Positions 1 through 12,274 of a stretch of DNA of 64,000 bases are shown in pieces; within the stretch, counting starts at the first letter, position 1, and the number at the start of each line of letters is the position of its first letter. Where the stretch lies: NCBI GenBank assembly GCA_020080175.1, contig JAGHQL010000001.1, positions 248,001 to 312,000 on the forward strand, given 5' to 3'. A program made the position numbers and the translations under genes. The DNA is from Glutinoglossum americanum (Eukaryota > Ascomycota > Geoglossomycetes > Geoglossales > Geoglossaceae). Under the pieces are notes generated by a model. That model was given only the letters and a program-made list of their open reading frames with translations, had not been told where the DNA came from and made no database searches.

Positions 1-541
1 CCATTTTCGGCTTCCCGACAAAGGCGTAACTGATCACGACGGCGATGTCACCACGGAAACACCCCCCTGTCAGAAACTCTAAGCTTCCCGTTCCCGTTCC
101 CGCTTCATCGCTCTTGAAATCGGAGTTGTCGATGGCTTCGAAGAAGTCGTCGTTTGGGCTCTCCATGCAGTCAACAAGTTCGCAGCCGTCCGCGTTGTCA
201 GCGTCGATCATATCGTCGTCGGCGCTGGTCTTCGTCTCCGTCTCATCCTCCGCCGCTACTGCGGTCGGATTGGTAGGTTCAGGGTCGTCGTCGTCCAGGC
301 AGCTATGACTGCCACTGCTCCCTTCAGACGCATCGGAAAGGGATGACGAGTAGCTACGCGCATGGTGGAACATGGCCCTCGCCGGCTCCATGGTAGGCTC
401 TCCGAACATTCCCCTGTCTGGTATTGTGGGAGCAGAGAGCATGATGTCTCCTTGCTTCTCGGTGAGCAATCCAGTTTTAAACTCGCTGCCGTCGTGTTCT
501 TCCTCGTCCCGCGAGGGAGCTCGTGGAGGTATATGTGGCAT
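1..541 (-). CDS. N-terminal part of an unknown acidic protein, cut by the window edge
   Basis: An open frame of 180 codons runs leftward from an ATG at 541 off the window edge. An in-frame stop lies 13 codons upstream of this ATG, which fixes it as the first possible start in this exon. The product starts MPHIPPRAPSRDEEEHDGSE and is rich in Ser, Asp and Glu, with a run of four Asp around residue 80 and an acidic stretch up to about residue 140. No catalytic motif or domain is recognisable, so I give no function. Such acidic, disordered N-termini are common in fungal regulators, but that is only an analogy. The last 25 codons before the edge look less biased and could include the start of an intron. 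The long repeat-rich region to its right would be its promoter and 5' leader. Confidence 0.55.
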   Translation of the reverse strand, partial: MPHIPPRAPSRDEEEHDGSEFKTGLLTEKQGDIMLSAPTIPDRGMFGEPTMEPARAMFHHARSYSSSLSDASEGSSGSHSCLDDDDPEPTNPTAVAAEDETETKTSADDDMIDADNADGCELVDCMESPNDDFFEAIDNSDFKSDEAGTGTGSLEFLTGGCFRGDIAVVISYAFVGKPKM

Positions 542-1879
542 TGCCGGCGTAATTACCCTCTGATGTCTGAGAACTGGCTATGTGGCCACGGCAGCTGTTG
601 TTTCGTTTCGCGGTTGGTACTCGGCGAGTTTCAGCGAGTAGCAGAAATGACTTTTAGGCTAGAAACGTGCGGGCCGTTGGAAAAATAATAGTAGCAACAC
701 GGAAGGGCGAAGCTCAATTCCTTTGGACATGAAAAGCAAACGATCCTGCCAACCGAATCGACTGTCAACCAGCAGCGGGGAGTGGGGGGAGGGTCGGCGT
801 AGTTTCTACGGGGGGGCATTGTCTATATACCCAAAAGCGCAGCACTGGAGATTTTCGCTACATGAGGTGCCTTGACCGAGCCTTGGTAGTGTGATAGGAT
901 AGCGGGGAGCAGCCCAGGGGGGGGTTTCGCCAAGCGGTATTGGTTCGGCTGCTTTGCATGAGGCTGGGGAGTCGAACCCCTGCGCCCCCCGACCATCGTC
1001 AGGTGTGCGCAGCATAATGCAGCACGCATATAGAAACACGATCGAGTATGGGGTGCCGGCATGCGATAGGCAGAGAGAGACTGTGGTCGCGCAGCTAGTC
1101 TCGGTGCGTAGAGAAACTCAAGCGGCGGCGGCCTCCATCGGCGCCAGTTGCCTCGTTGGGTCTCAGCCCTCTTTCCGATCACGTACAGCATATACAATGC
1201 TTAAAACCAAAAACCCCTTATCTAACATCACCCTCATGGTGCTGCTCAGACCCGGATTGGGTAGTCCGCAAGAGCGGTTGTGCTCTCTCCACCTGCTACG
1301 CCATTTCGCGGTCATGGGGATTGGTCCTCGATGGTTCCCCCCCCAACGAGCACGCAACTCCAGGGCATGGGTTGCTTTGCGAACGAGCGCAAGGAACGAG
1401 CTCCGAACCGCAAGCGTCGGCGAATCAACTCCTCCAAAACAAGGAACAAACACCTCTCCCCTCCCTCCCTCCCCCCCTGGGAGCAGAGCGCGAGATTCGC
1501 GGGTGCGCGATCACTGACGGGCACCGTTTCATGAGGTAGCCTCCCCAACGAATACGTGCTCACCACAGCACTCCGCCGCAAGTTTCACCTCGCCAAACAA
1601 AAAGCCCGGACGCGTTGCATTCATGGCTTTAACAGACGGGTCCCCTCACTCGTGAAACGATCCCCAATCCGTCCCCATTTAATTTTCCGTCCGACAGACC
1701 AGAAACGCACGAGAAGCCAACGAAAAAGAAGAAGCCGCCTGCTCGGGAAACCCGGCGCGATCGACAATGTCTCTCACCTCAGACGTAGCGTGCGTGCGCC
1801 GGTACATACAGAGACATGCAAAGGAAAAAAAAAACGCATGTGCCCCGTGCATGATGTAGTGTAGCAGTATGCGACGTTT

Positions 1880-1912
1880 CTCCCTCTCCCTCTCGCTCTC
1901 TCTCTCTCTTTT
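1880..1912. repeat. CT-rich run
   Basis: A pyrimidine run of CCCT and CT units ending in T6. On the strand of the left gene it is a GA run. Confidence 0.8.
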
Positions 1913-2092
1913 TTACCCGACCGATGAACCCGCCGGTCGGGTCGTTACATAACCGCTAGTCCAGAAACAAGGTTTTGCCAGAGTTCGATCGCCCCGATCT
2001 GGAAGGGTTGGGGGGGGGGAAGGGAAAAAACTCAAAGGGAAAATATATATAAATTTCCTTAACCCTCCATTTTATTCCGGTCCAAAGCGACG

Positions 2093-2115
2093 CACACACA
2101 CACACACACACACAC
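2093..2115. repeat. (CA)11 microsatellite
   Basis: Eleven uninterrupted CA units plus one base, in the leader region of the left gene. Confidence 0.95.
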
Positions 2116-2309
2116 GCACCCTATCTATCATCTATCTCTCTTCTCCCGCCCCCAATGACGCAGTTGGGCATAGATTGAGTTGCCGTTTCCCGCAAACGTA
2201 CGACCAGCGAAGAAGGCTCATTTCCTATTTTCCGGGCGGATGATAGGATGGGACGATAACGTTTTCTTCTCGTGAACGCTTCGCCATCGTCATTGTTGTT
2301 GTTATTACC

Positions 2310-2310
<1 letters not shown>

Positions 2311-2347
<37 letters not shown>
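2311..2347. repeat. (TTA)12 microsatellite
   Basis: Twelve uninterrupted TTA units, preceded by imperfect GTT and TTA copies from about 2292. Confidence 0.95.
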
Positions 2348-2694
2348 CATCGTCATAACCACCCCGTTGCTCGTTTCAGCAAACGCAACACTTCCCCACT
2401 ACCCACCACCACCAAGGAAAAAAAAAAAAAAATTTAAAAAATTAAAAAGAATAAATAAATAACCTCCTCATTCCTCCAAGCACGACGACAACGACGAAAG
2501 AAAGAAGAACGAAGAAACGGGAACAATCCCCGTAGCCCGGGGTGTTCCCCCGAAAACCAGAAAAAAAAAAGAAAAGAGAAAGAAACGGCGAACGGATCCG
2601 CGCCCCACATGCCCCCCCCTCCCTTGCCCGGGCGAAAGGGCTCAACCGGCGCGCCCTCGCAGAGAAGAAGAAAAGAAAAAAAAAAGGAAAAAGG

Positions 2695-2715
2695 AAAAAA
2701 AAAAAAAAAAAAAAA
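2695..2715. repeat. A21 homopolymer in a purine-rich tract
   Basis: Twenty-one A in a row at the end of an AG-rich stretch (about 2660-2715). Another A15 run lies near 2418 and a T14 run near 3017. Confidence 0.9.
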
Positions 2716-3858
2716 GCCTCTAATTTATTTTAACACATGTCGGCTCGTATATTTGTTGCATGGATGGGGTGTTGGGGAAAGCAAAATAGATTTCAAATGC
2801 CCGTGTGTGTAAAGTGTTTGTTTCAGTAGCCGGGGGACGGGGGTCGGGGGGGGTCTGAACTGCACCACCCGTCCGAGGGATGGTTTGCCCCAGCTTTGAC
2901 GTAGGTGTGTGTGTGTGCGTTGGGGCGCGGAGGAGAGGGTGTGGGGGGGGTCCCCTGGTTTCTTTTCCCTTCTTGCTTTCCTGCACCTGAACCCCGGAGA
3001 TATATATGTAAGGGCGTTTTTTTTTTTTTTGCCGAATGTGTGCATGTACACCGAGGGAACTTTACGGGAGAGTTTGTGTGAAAAGAGTAGTGGCAGGCTT
3101 AAGGTTTTTTTTTTGGCTTGTGATTTGGTTTGGTTCGGTCGCTGATGATGAAGGTTGGCGGTGGACGTAATCGTAACGTATGTGGATTAATGTATAGCCT
3201 ACTACAGAGCGTATGTGCACGATGCGTAATCTATCTCAAGTAGCTAGAGCAGTAGGGCGGTGTGAGTTGGTTGGAGAGTGAGGGAAAAACAGGACACGTC
3301 TTTGGCTTCTCGTCGCAATAAGAACCCGGGATGTCGGAGTCAAGTCGGTTCCGTACAGTCGCAAGTAAACAACTTAGCTCGTTAAAGTTGGTCCGGGGTG
3401 GATCAATCGGGTGCTGCTGCTGCGATGACCGCGCAGTACTGCTCGGTACATACATACCCGGGAAGTACCTTTTTCGGTTGTGGCAAGATGCTACCCTCCC
3501 AAAAAAAAACGCTTGGGTTCTGGAGAGGCTACTACTACCCCGTTCCGTGAAAACAGGACGTAGAGCACTATCGGGTTCGACACTCCAACGGCCGGTGATC
3601 GGAATGAAACCCTTGGCGACAAAGCTCCCGGTCGTCGAGTGGGATCGTGATCCTCTGGGGGCCAACACCCATCATTCATCTAGATGCCCCGCCATGCGCG
3701 CTTTAGAAGCCGGCCGCTCAGACGGACATGCTCCCCAATCCAAAGAAGAGGCCGGTGCTCTCGACATCAGCGGACAGCAAGGATACTACTTGGGCGGTAA
3801 GTAGCCACCGCGTGAGTCGCAGCCAAATCGAATATTGCTTGTGACTAACGAGAAAGCT

Positions 3859-6715
3859 TCAAGCGGGTGCCATCGTCCCACTGCTACCACGTGTCCCCCA
3901 CTCTAACTCCTCCGCAAGCATCTCCCAGCAGGGCTCGCCCCCCGCTCTAGCCACACCTCTCAGACCCGCACTAGCAAAACCGCACAACCTCTCAAACTGC
4001 TCCCGCATTTTTCGCAGTCTCTCACCGTAGGCTGTTTCCTGAAAAGATATGTATGACGTGTCGGCTTCTTCCGCAGAGAATTCATCAGAGGATGATGATG
4101 AGTCGGTATCGTCATGGCTTTTCTTAGCTTTGCGGCGGCGATGGCGGAGTTGGGAGGCCACAGGTAATTGGCTCACGTGGATTGAGATGGAGCGATTCGT
4201 AGTATCAAAGAGCTTCTCGCCTGCGTATATGGCGTGGGCATCAGAGAGGAGTATCGCGAGGTCAAGCAGCGAGATAATCGCCTGATAAATCGGCGCCAAT
4301 TTAGGTGAGAGTAGGCACTGGTCCTCAAGCCGCGCGACATAATTTCCATGTACTCTGATTATTGCATCCATATCCTCTGCTGCCGAGAGTTGTTGACGCA
4401 TCTTCGCTGTATGAGGAATAAGCACCAGTGTCGTTAGGTAAGTATAAATTGTGTTTGAGAACCACAAAAGGCGGTGACGGAGGGCATAATAGAGTTCGGC
4501 TTCGCCGTCATCATCGTCGTGAGAGATCGAAGACCCCGAACCATCCTTGAGGAGGCGGAGACGTTCAACTATCTGCATCGCCCGGCGGACCTGAAGGAGA
4601 AATGTAAAGATACGCTGGTATACGGGGAAGGAGTCCCTTTTGACGACATTTGCGATTGGCCATGGAAGCTGCATAGATTAGCGGCAATACTTCCCGCAAG
4701 ATATAGGGGTGCCCACCGAGTAAGCAATTGATATACTGCCAAGGATTTTCACTGAGCGTCGCCGGCTATGGATATCACCGTATTTCCCTGGCTGTGAACG
4801 GACAGACAGTTTCTTCGGGTCCACGCACTTGAGGCTACCAAAAACGCTTTGCACCATTTCGGTCAATAGGAACTGGTCATTCCAGGCCTCCTTTCCTCGG
4901 TCTATCTTCTCAAAAAGTGTCGCTGAAATACTGCCGAACAAGGCTCCATCCCTGAGGAAGTAAACGTATTCCAGGGCATCTAGTGATCGCCAGAGTCCGC
5001 AATCAGAGAAAAGGCGTTCACGCAGAATCTGCGAAGACTTTTGGTGTTTGCTTTTGATCCAGTTGTCAAACGCTGTATCAAAAAGCTCAGAGAATGGCGC
5101 TAGAGAATCAAGGCCGTTAGACTGGTAAACCGCTTGAAAATCCAACTTCGGCTCGTCCCCCGATGTGATGGGTCCATCGTATCCACCTAATTGCTTAAGA
5201 AATACTACACTTTTGCCGGTGGTGAAAATTTTACTCGCTGCAGCATGGAGAAATTTCGGAGCTTGGATCCTCCCATCGCCATCCTGCCGTAGGATATACT
5301 GGTCGTGCCATATGGAGCCCAGATTGACATCCGCAGCGGTCTCGGCAACCGCAATGAAAAATGTGTTGTCATGTCCCTGAATATCCCCTTCCTTCATCCA
5401 TATTCCAATAGGCTTCAAGTATGTCTGGAAACACTCAAAGAACAGCCTCGCCACAAATTGGAAGACTTGCTCATCGCCAATCATTTGATGCAAACAAGCG
5501 CTATCAAATAGAAGTTCTAAATGCTGGAACTTTCGTAGGCTCGACTCGGAATCGTTCCTTAGCTTCGACACAATCATGGACAACTCCAATAAAGGTCGAG
5601 CGCGGTGCCGAATTTCGGCGTGTATTTCGACTAGACTTACGACGATACTTTGTTCTGGTTTCATAAACCGCTCCTGAATATTAGATAATATGCCGTTGTA
5701 TTGGCGCAACCGTTCTTCAACACCCGCTCTAAACGTCTGCAATAGAAGCACTTCTTGCTTCGATTTGGTCCAGGTCCTCAGACCATTTAGTTTCACCCCA
5801 ATCATCGCGAAAGAGTCAAGAACTCTGTGGAACAGCGCCTGCGAAGAGTGGCTCGAAGCATATTTTTTGTCCCATGTGATATTCCCATTGGAAGGGCTTA
5901 TACGAAACAGCGAGGTTGGGAGGCCGGACAGCATAAACAGTACCTCTCTCACAACTTGCAGCTCCGTAACGAGCCACAGTCCCTCAACTCCATCTGTAAC
6001 TAGGGACACATCGGTTGGTTCCGCCTTTGTTGGAACCTGGTGAACCCAAAATTGCGCTTTTCGGAGCTCATCCAGACCGTGATTGTCAGTGGCAATTAGA
6101 AACGTTCGAAAATCTCCTAGATTCTCGTCAGACGCGCTGGGAGACTGAGTCTCGCCAGCCGCCATCGACAGCTCCTGGCTGCCCCCTATAGATTCCTCAT
6201 CTGAGCTGTCGGCAGCAAAATCAACATTGTCCCAAATTCCATCCTCCGTGAGAGGGTCACCGGCAATGATATCGGACCAAGTCAGTGGCGGTGGCGGCTC
6301 AGGGGGCTTGAGAAATTCCAGATCCTTCAAGTTCGACTTTATAAGGGGTTGATCTGATAGATGGAGAATGAGCGAAAGAACTTCAGGAATAAATTCATTC
6401 GATGTCCTCGAGAGTTCGTTTAGACGATCTCGTAGAGCATCCGCTAAGTCTTCCGAGTTAAAGATACAGAACTTCTCCTCTAGTCCATCTAGGCTTCTCT
6501 TGACATCGAATTGATTTGTTCGACCAAATTTGTGATTCCTGAAGCTCCGTAACGTGAAGGTTCTACAAAGATTGAAGTTTTGCGGGTCATCCTATGGTTC
6601 CGTCAGTCAAAGAACTAACGGTTGGAGCCACACCCAGCCTCACCTGCTCTGATATGCCAGTGATGAGCGTGATAAGCTGATCAGAAAGCGCACCTAGCTG
6701 TGTAGGATGTGACAT
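3859..6715 (-). CDS. mod21: Gamma-tubulin complex component GCP5 (Mod21-like)
   Basis: A Spc97/Spc98-family subunit of the gamma-tubulin ring complex, which nucleates microtubules at the spindle pole body. Three exons (6644-6715, 4717-6591, 3859-4668) with 52- and 48-bp GT-AG introns give 918 residues. The start is the ATG at 6715. The N-terminal region has the RTNQFDVKRSLDGLEEKF block that I associate with the GCP5/Mod21 N-terminal domain. The GRIP1 region begins near VREVLFMLSGLPTSLFRI. The second intron removes an in-frame stop and restores LPWPIANVVKRDSFPVYQRI, the start of the C-terminal gamma-tubulin-binding region, followed by LRHRLLWFSNTI. Length fits GCP5 rather than the shorter GCP2-4. 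It is divergent from the mannosyltransferase, with 251 bp between the starts. Family assignment is firm; GCP5 over GCP6 rests on memory of the N-terminal block. Confidence 0.88.
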
Positions 6716-6966
6716 TCCCGCAAGGATCAATAATTGCGGCCGCTTGTTTGACGATGACCACAGCCCGTGTTGTTGTCGCAGCCCCTGGAGGGCTGAATGT
6801 TTGACGTTGGAACGTTTGACGCGCTTCGCGTGTGGCTGACGTAGGCTTGGCTCCCGTCCGAGGCTAGAGGCGCACTTTTTATCTTCTACAACTAGGAGAG
6901 GGTTGACTTCTCAACACCAGCTTCCCCTCTCCCCTTTCTCTGGTCTTGACCAAGAGAAGCTTGAAC

Positions 6967-8377
6967 ATGGCATTCTCACAATATTTACGAGGACCCCGCC
7001 TAATAGGAAGCTTGTCGGGCTTACTGTTCTTCTACCTATTACTCCAGATATTCAGAGCACCGCCGACTAAGTCGAAAACCTCCACAGATAATTCTAAGGA
7101 ATTTACGAAAGACCCTCTTCTGAGCCGTAGGCCTGCCTTTAGTCGCGCCGATTTGGGAACGGTACTGACAGCTCCTTAGCAACTGGCGAACCAGATGGGT
7201 TGCTTTATCACCAGGGGGAGGCATCGCGGATCAATGCTACCATTCTCTCGTTAGTTCGCAACAGTGAGTTAGAGGGTATGCTACGATCGATGAGGGATCT
7301 AGAAAGGACATGGAATAAAAAATTCAACTACCCTTGGACATTCTTCAACGATGAGCCATTCACTGAGGAATTCAAGAGGCGAACACGGGCGGAGACGAAT
7401 GCAGAGTGTCGATATGGTAAGCTTCAAAAGATGAGATATTTCATGGACCGTGCTAAGTAAATACTATAGAGCAGATACCGAAAGAACACTGGGACGTTCC
7501 CAGTTGGATTAACGATGATATATTTCAGGAGTCCGCCAAAATATTATTGGAACAGAAGGTCCAATATGCAGATAAGATCAGTTACCATAAAATGTGCCGG
7601 TGGAACTCAGGCATGTTCTACAGACACCCTGCCTTGAAGGACATACGGTACTACTGGCGAGTAGAACCTAATGTCCAGTAAGCTCCCATGCAAACCCCCC
7701 CCCCTTAGACAAGCCGAATCAAATAAACTTACACAATTCTACTCTAGTTTCTTCTGCGACGTCGACTACGACGTCTTCCACTACATGGAAGACAACAACA
7801 AGACCTATGGCTTCGTCATCAACATCTACGACAGCCCGGAAACAATTCCGACCCTCTGGCCCGAAACTCTGAAATTCATCGCCGCTCATCCTGAATATAT
7901 TCATGAAAACAACGCCATGGATTGGCTTAGGGACTCCAAACGTCGCCCCGACCACAATGAAAGAGCAAACGGCTACTCCACCTGCCATTTCTGGTCGAAC
8001 TTCGAGATTGCAGACCTGGACTTCTGGCGGAGTCAACCGTACGAGGATTACTTCAACCATCTAGACAGAGCAGGCGGTTTCTTCTATGAGCGGTGGGGTG
8101 ATGCCCCTGTGCATAGCATTGCCGTCGGGTTGTTCGAGGACGTCAGCAAAGTACATTGGTATGCGTTACTCGTACTAGACTCTTAGCTTCCGTCGTTTAT
8201 GCTCGCTGACACGCCAACAGGTTCCGGGATATCGGCTACCAACACATCCCTTACTTTAATTGCCCTAACTCACCAAAATGCAAAGGTTGTAAGACCGGAC
8301 TTTTCACCGATGGCGAGCCGTTCCTCTTCAAAGAAGATTGTCGACAGAATTGGTTCAAATATGCCGGTATGGGCTAG
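6967..8377 (+). CDS. GT15 alpha-1,2-mannosyltransferase (Kre2/Ktr family)
   Basis: A Golgi type II membrane enzyme that adds alpha-1,2-mannose from GDP-mannose to O- and N-glycans. Five exons (6967-7126, 7180-7416, 7470-7677, 7748-8158, 8221-8377) joined in phase give 390 residues, the usual family size. The N-terminus has a short cytosolic end and one membrane anchor (LIGSLSGLLFFYLLLQIF, about residues 12-30), then a short stem. The catalytic domain starts near NATILSLVRNSELEGMLRSM and contains YPWTFFNDEPFTEEF, KMCRWNSGMFYRHP, and the conserved CHFWSNFEIADLDFWRS (near residue 285) with the proposed nucleophile Glu. It ends with the Cys-rich NCPNSPKCKGCKTG. The first intron has a perfect TACTGAC branch site. 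The closest yeast paralogue (Kre2, Ktr1 and others) cannot be told. Confidence 0.93.
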
Positions 8378-9738
8378 ATCTTTTGCATCGTTAACGAAAT
8401 TATTTAGTTCCAAATGTATTTTAACAGGGATATCAAAACCCTATCTGATATCCATAGACCATGGTCTGCACTGTATTCTTTTTCCTCATTTTAGGGTACG
8501 CTGGCGTTCGTTCCTACCGTGTGCGTAAGATATCTCACCAGCAAGCGGTCATTTGGGGGACTAAATGCGGAAAACCAAAAGCTTGTAAAAATCATTCCAT
8601 TTAATGAGCTCATATGGATACGAATCATTAGTGGCGGGGTCTCTTTGATACGGGTTTCACGGACAGGTAAATTATAGGAAACTAGAAACCTACCTTCAGC
8701 CTTGGAATATATTTCTGCATCTCTTCGTTATTAGGATATGCTTCCAGAGTTACGAAAAAAATCACCTGGGGAACAACATAACCGCGTTGATTCGAAATGG
8801 TGGGCATGTATATTAGGGCCATCTATGCTTTAGGGTTCACGCACTCCCAACTCAACTAACCCTTCGGTCTCGCAACCCCAGAATGCAGTTTCACAGCACA
8901 CGGCAGAGCTGAGAGCAAAAGTCAAAACCCCCACCCTGTAAGAACTTTTTCACCGTTCGCTAAGTATTGGTGGCGGCGAGTAGTAGTAATAGTAGTAGTG
9001 ACATCCTCGTCGAGTGACCTTTATCCAACCTTTGAATCACGGAGAGGGAGGAAAAAGATAAGGGAAACGGAAACCCCAATACACGAATGCGCTCGTATTC
9101 GCCAGTCCGAGTTTTCTTCATTGACTACCGTGACAAACTGTGTAGAAATTTCGCGACCCGAAGAAAATAAAGTGGAGGACCGTCAACATGTAAACAGGGG
9201 GAATAAGAGGAAAACAGCAACGGAACGCAAGCCCCGGCAAGGGACAAGACTGTCTATGAAGAAGGAAAATGGTGGACCAATCCGAACACTGATAAACGAC
9301 TCTCCTAACCCTAGAAATTTCACTGACTACGTCGACCACATTGTCCGTTCCTTAGTATGTCTGACTCAATGTCCTTCAGCGATTAGGTTTTGGGGATGCT
9401 ACTGCTCGAGCTATGCCGGACGTGCTCAGCAGTCGGCCGGGCTGTCACTGCATTTGACCCGAGGCTTTGACTTCTCTCTCGGCCGCTCGAGGAGCGCTGG
9501 AGTCTATTTTTGTCATCCGGCTGATGACGACGGCTCTAATATTAACGGATGACGGCTACAAGTCAGAAAGAGAGCGGGCAAGTGTGCACTGGGTAAAAGA
9601 AATTCTCTAATGAAAATGTGGTAAAATTGTTGTAGTCGAGACATAAGCCCCATGTAACCCGGACACGAGGCAAGCATTACTCAAAAACGGAGTCTCAACA
9701 TGACCATGAATGAAACGCAGGAGAGAATCCAATTTTAA
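8378..9738. other. Intergenic region between convergent genes
   Basis: About 1.36 kb between the 3' ends of the mannosyltransferase and the B56 gene. A 184-codon frame at 8998-9552 has no ATG start (it opens with GTG), no domain and an irregular composition, so I do not call it. Nothing else is recognisable. Confidence 0.6.
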
Positions 9739-12274
9739 TCATCGCTGGCTTCTGGAGGAGCCTACCGAATTCTGCCTGTCATGATCTTTCGTGCGCCGGT
9801 CCCTTCCGTCCCTATAATCTCTTGCAGTTGCCTCATCTTGAATTTTCAGCGCGTCCAGTCTTTTCTGACTATCCTGGGTGATAGGGTCCACCTCATCGAC
9901 ACGCATTGGAGAGCCGATCTTGGGGATCTTTGGTTGAGAAACTGCCGTTCTCGAATTTGATCCTTTGGCGGTTGCAAGTTTACTTCGCTTCGCCTGTTCT
10001 TCGATAACCTTCCAAGTCTTATCTCGATCAAGTTGTCGTTGAGCGGCACCCTCCTGGATTTGATTGTACTCATGCGAGCAATCGTCGAATAACTGAGGAT
10101 TGATCTCCATGAACAGCTTCATGGCATTATAGACCATGCCGTGGATGGTTCTAAACGCTGTCAGATGAAGAGTGGGGTCAAGGCACGCTGTAGAGGGCTC
10201 ACCGATTCCAATGTCCCTTTGAATTCTCATACAGCGGTGCGAACATGATCGGCAGTATGACCTCAACGTTATCGCTAACCAAGTTGCAAAAGTATTCATT
10301 ATTCCAGAAGTAGAGGGCTCGTTCAGCCACCTGGTATATGGATAAGTATTAAAACCTGGTGAAGTATATGCGAAGCAGTTCGTACCTGGAAATGAGGGCT
10401 CGCTACGGACTTAGCCAACTGATGAAATAGTGGCTCTTGCACTTTCGCAAACTCCGCAGGGTCCATCACCTCAAAGATGTCTTCAACCTCATTCAAAAAC
10501 ATGACCTCCTTTGTGCTGTTCACTTTAGGCCAATACCGTAGCAGTCCTAACACCACCTGTACCACTCATCAGCATATAAAAAAAGGCTACAACTCCAGAG
10601 CTGTCTTACTTCTTCAGTCAAAGCGGCGTCCTTTTCTAGGAACTGCACAATACAGTAGGCCAACTGCGGGTGATACATGCTCAAGCTTTTTACTTTATGC
10701 AATGGGATTAGCACCCGCGTTAAGAACAACTTGTGCTCTTCCTTCAGTGGAAGTGCGAAACCATTGATAATCGATCCCAGGATCTCCAAGAGCTCTGCGA
10801 TACCGTTGAACCTCTCAGTTTCGTAAATGAACTGGAAGAACACATTGTTGATTGATCGTCTTATGTACGAACGTAGATTCAGGAATTTCCCGTATATCCG
10901 GTGCAATGTAGTCTTGAGGAAATCACGTTCTCGGGGATCTTCGGAATCGAAGAGTTCAAGTAGCTGACACTACCGTTAACTTGAAGCCAAATTATGGGAG
11001 ATTGCATAACGCACCTGAAGGACAAATTGATGGTCGATGTACGCTTTGGCAATGTTCGTGTTGAAATCTTGACTCTCGATGAACCTCAGGAAGAATTCAT
11101 ATACCACCTGAATGTGTGGCCATGCAACCTCCAGAACAGGCTCATCTTCTTCGGGGTCGAAAGCTTCACCCTGAGGGTTCACAGGGGGAGGGATTGGTCG
11201 GAAGAGATTTTTGCTGAACATCTCTACCACGCGCGGATACATCGGTTCCGTGATTACTTGGCGATTATTAGCAACATAGTCGAGTAGCTCGTGAAGCGCT
11301 AATCGTTTGATTTCTTTAGATTTCATATCTCCGCTAGCGTCATTGAAGTCAAAGATCACATTGCACTGGTCAATCTTCTGCATGAAGAGTTCTTGTCGCC
11401 GATTGGGAGGGACTTCGTGAAACCCCGGTAGTTTCTCTAGCTCCCGTTGGGGGGAGATATCAAACCGCGACGAGTGCTGCCGCCTAGGAGTTCGAAGTCC
11501 TTCCGGCATGGCAGGGTCCTTGGGGGTTGTCTGTAGGCGGTCGAAAAGGAGCGATTTCTGGCCCGCTTTAGGGGGAGCGAGATCATGCGGCATGGTTTCA
11601 GCGGCGCCAGGAGGAGGAATGTGCTATAGATCAGAGAAAGAACGCATCAGTTAAACCCGAGATCGCGCATAGGAAGCAGGAGCGCGGTCATAAGCCCATC
11701 CCTCCAACACTATGCAGAAGGCCATCGGCTAGTGGAATACTCACTGGTGCGCTGGGGCTAATTATCACGCTGGGTGGAAGTTGTCCATGTCTCGCCTGCC
11801 CGCTGGAGCTACCAAGGACTCCTGGGACACCAATGCTGCCAATATGATGCTGTGTCAACGACGTTGGAACCGGTCCTAGGAAGGGAGCTTGCGCCGATAC
11901 TTGCGAGGAATGAGAGCCTCCACCGGCTGGACCATTCTCATTGGATGGCAGTGGTTTGTTCCGGGATTCATTTAGTGTCGTGGTAGAAGAAGTCGGAGTC
12001 GGATGATTTGAGCTCGCTGGTGTCTGTGAGTGGCCCGCACCTGCGCTGGACGACTGTGAGGATGGTGACGATGTACCGGAACTGGAGTCTTTCTTTTTCG
12101 AGGATTTATTTGAGTCCTTGGCCCGTGAGAGCTGTTCGTGCTGAGTATGTTAGCAGAACTTCGCAGCACACAATCAAAAAATGACTGCGATTTATTCCAT
12201 AGCGGAGGCAAGTCCATCCACCGAACATAAAAGATCATAAGAAGACCTACAACCCTCTGTCTAAAGCCTTTCAT
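9739..12274 (-). CDS. rts1: PP2A regulatory subunit B56 (Rts1/Par1)
   Basis: The B' (B56) regulatory subunit that directs protein phosphatase 2A to LxxIxE-type partners in cell-cycle, septation and stress control. Seven exons (12251-12274, 11745-12140, 11015-11623, 10610-10963, 10386-10556, 10203-10330, 9739-10150) give 697 residues with all phases consistent. The first exon codes only for MKGFRQRV, the typical fungal start of this family. A Ser/Thr/Pro-rich disordered region (about 9-185) follows, then the HEAT-like B56 fold, recognised from KKIDQCN-like [63 protein letters not shown]-like [19 protein letters not shown] and [20 protein letters not shown]. The C-terminus is charged. The six introns are 51-121 bp. 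It is divergent from tau95. Confidence 0.95.

Larger units (their letters stand above)
542..3858. other. Repeat-rich non-coding region upstream of the left gene
   Basis: About 3.3 kb without a supportable gene, between the start of the left-edge gene and the 3' end of the GCP5 gene. It is unusually rich in simple repeats and homopolymers: CT runs, CA and TTA microsatellites, and A and T tracts. Six-frame ORFs here, such as 954-1517 and 3331-3804, show no domain, have odd composition and overlap other frames. It probably holds the promoter and a long 5' leader of the left gene, plus the 3' UTR of the right gene. Confidence 0.6.

Noticed and set aside
955-990. A tRNA B-box-like sequence (GGTTCGACTCC) on the minus strand
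   Set aside because: The T stem is only four pairs with an A-A mismatch and no matching 5' acceptor half, anticodon arm or A box lies upstream.
3231-3804. Overlapping open frames of 145 (-) and 157 (+) codons
   Set aside because: No domain, strong mutual overlap, no splice partner; lies in the 3' flank of GCP5.
8998-9552. 184-codon plus-strand frame
   Set aside because: Opens with GTG, has no ATG near the start, no domain and irregular composition.
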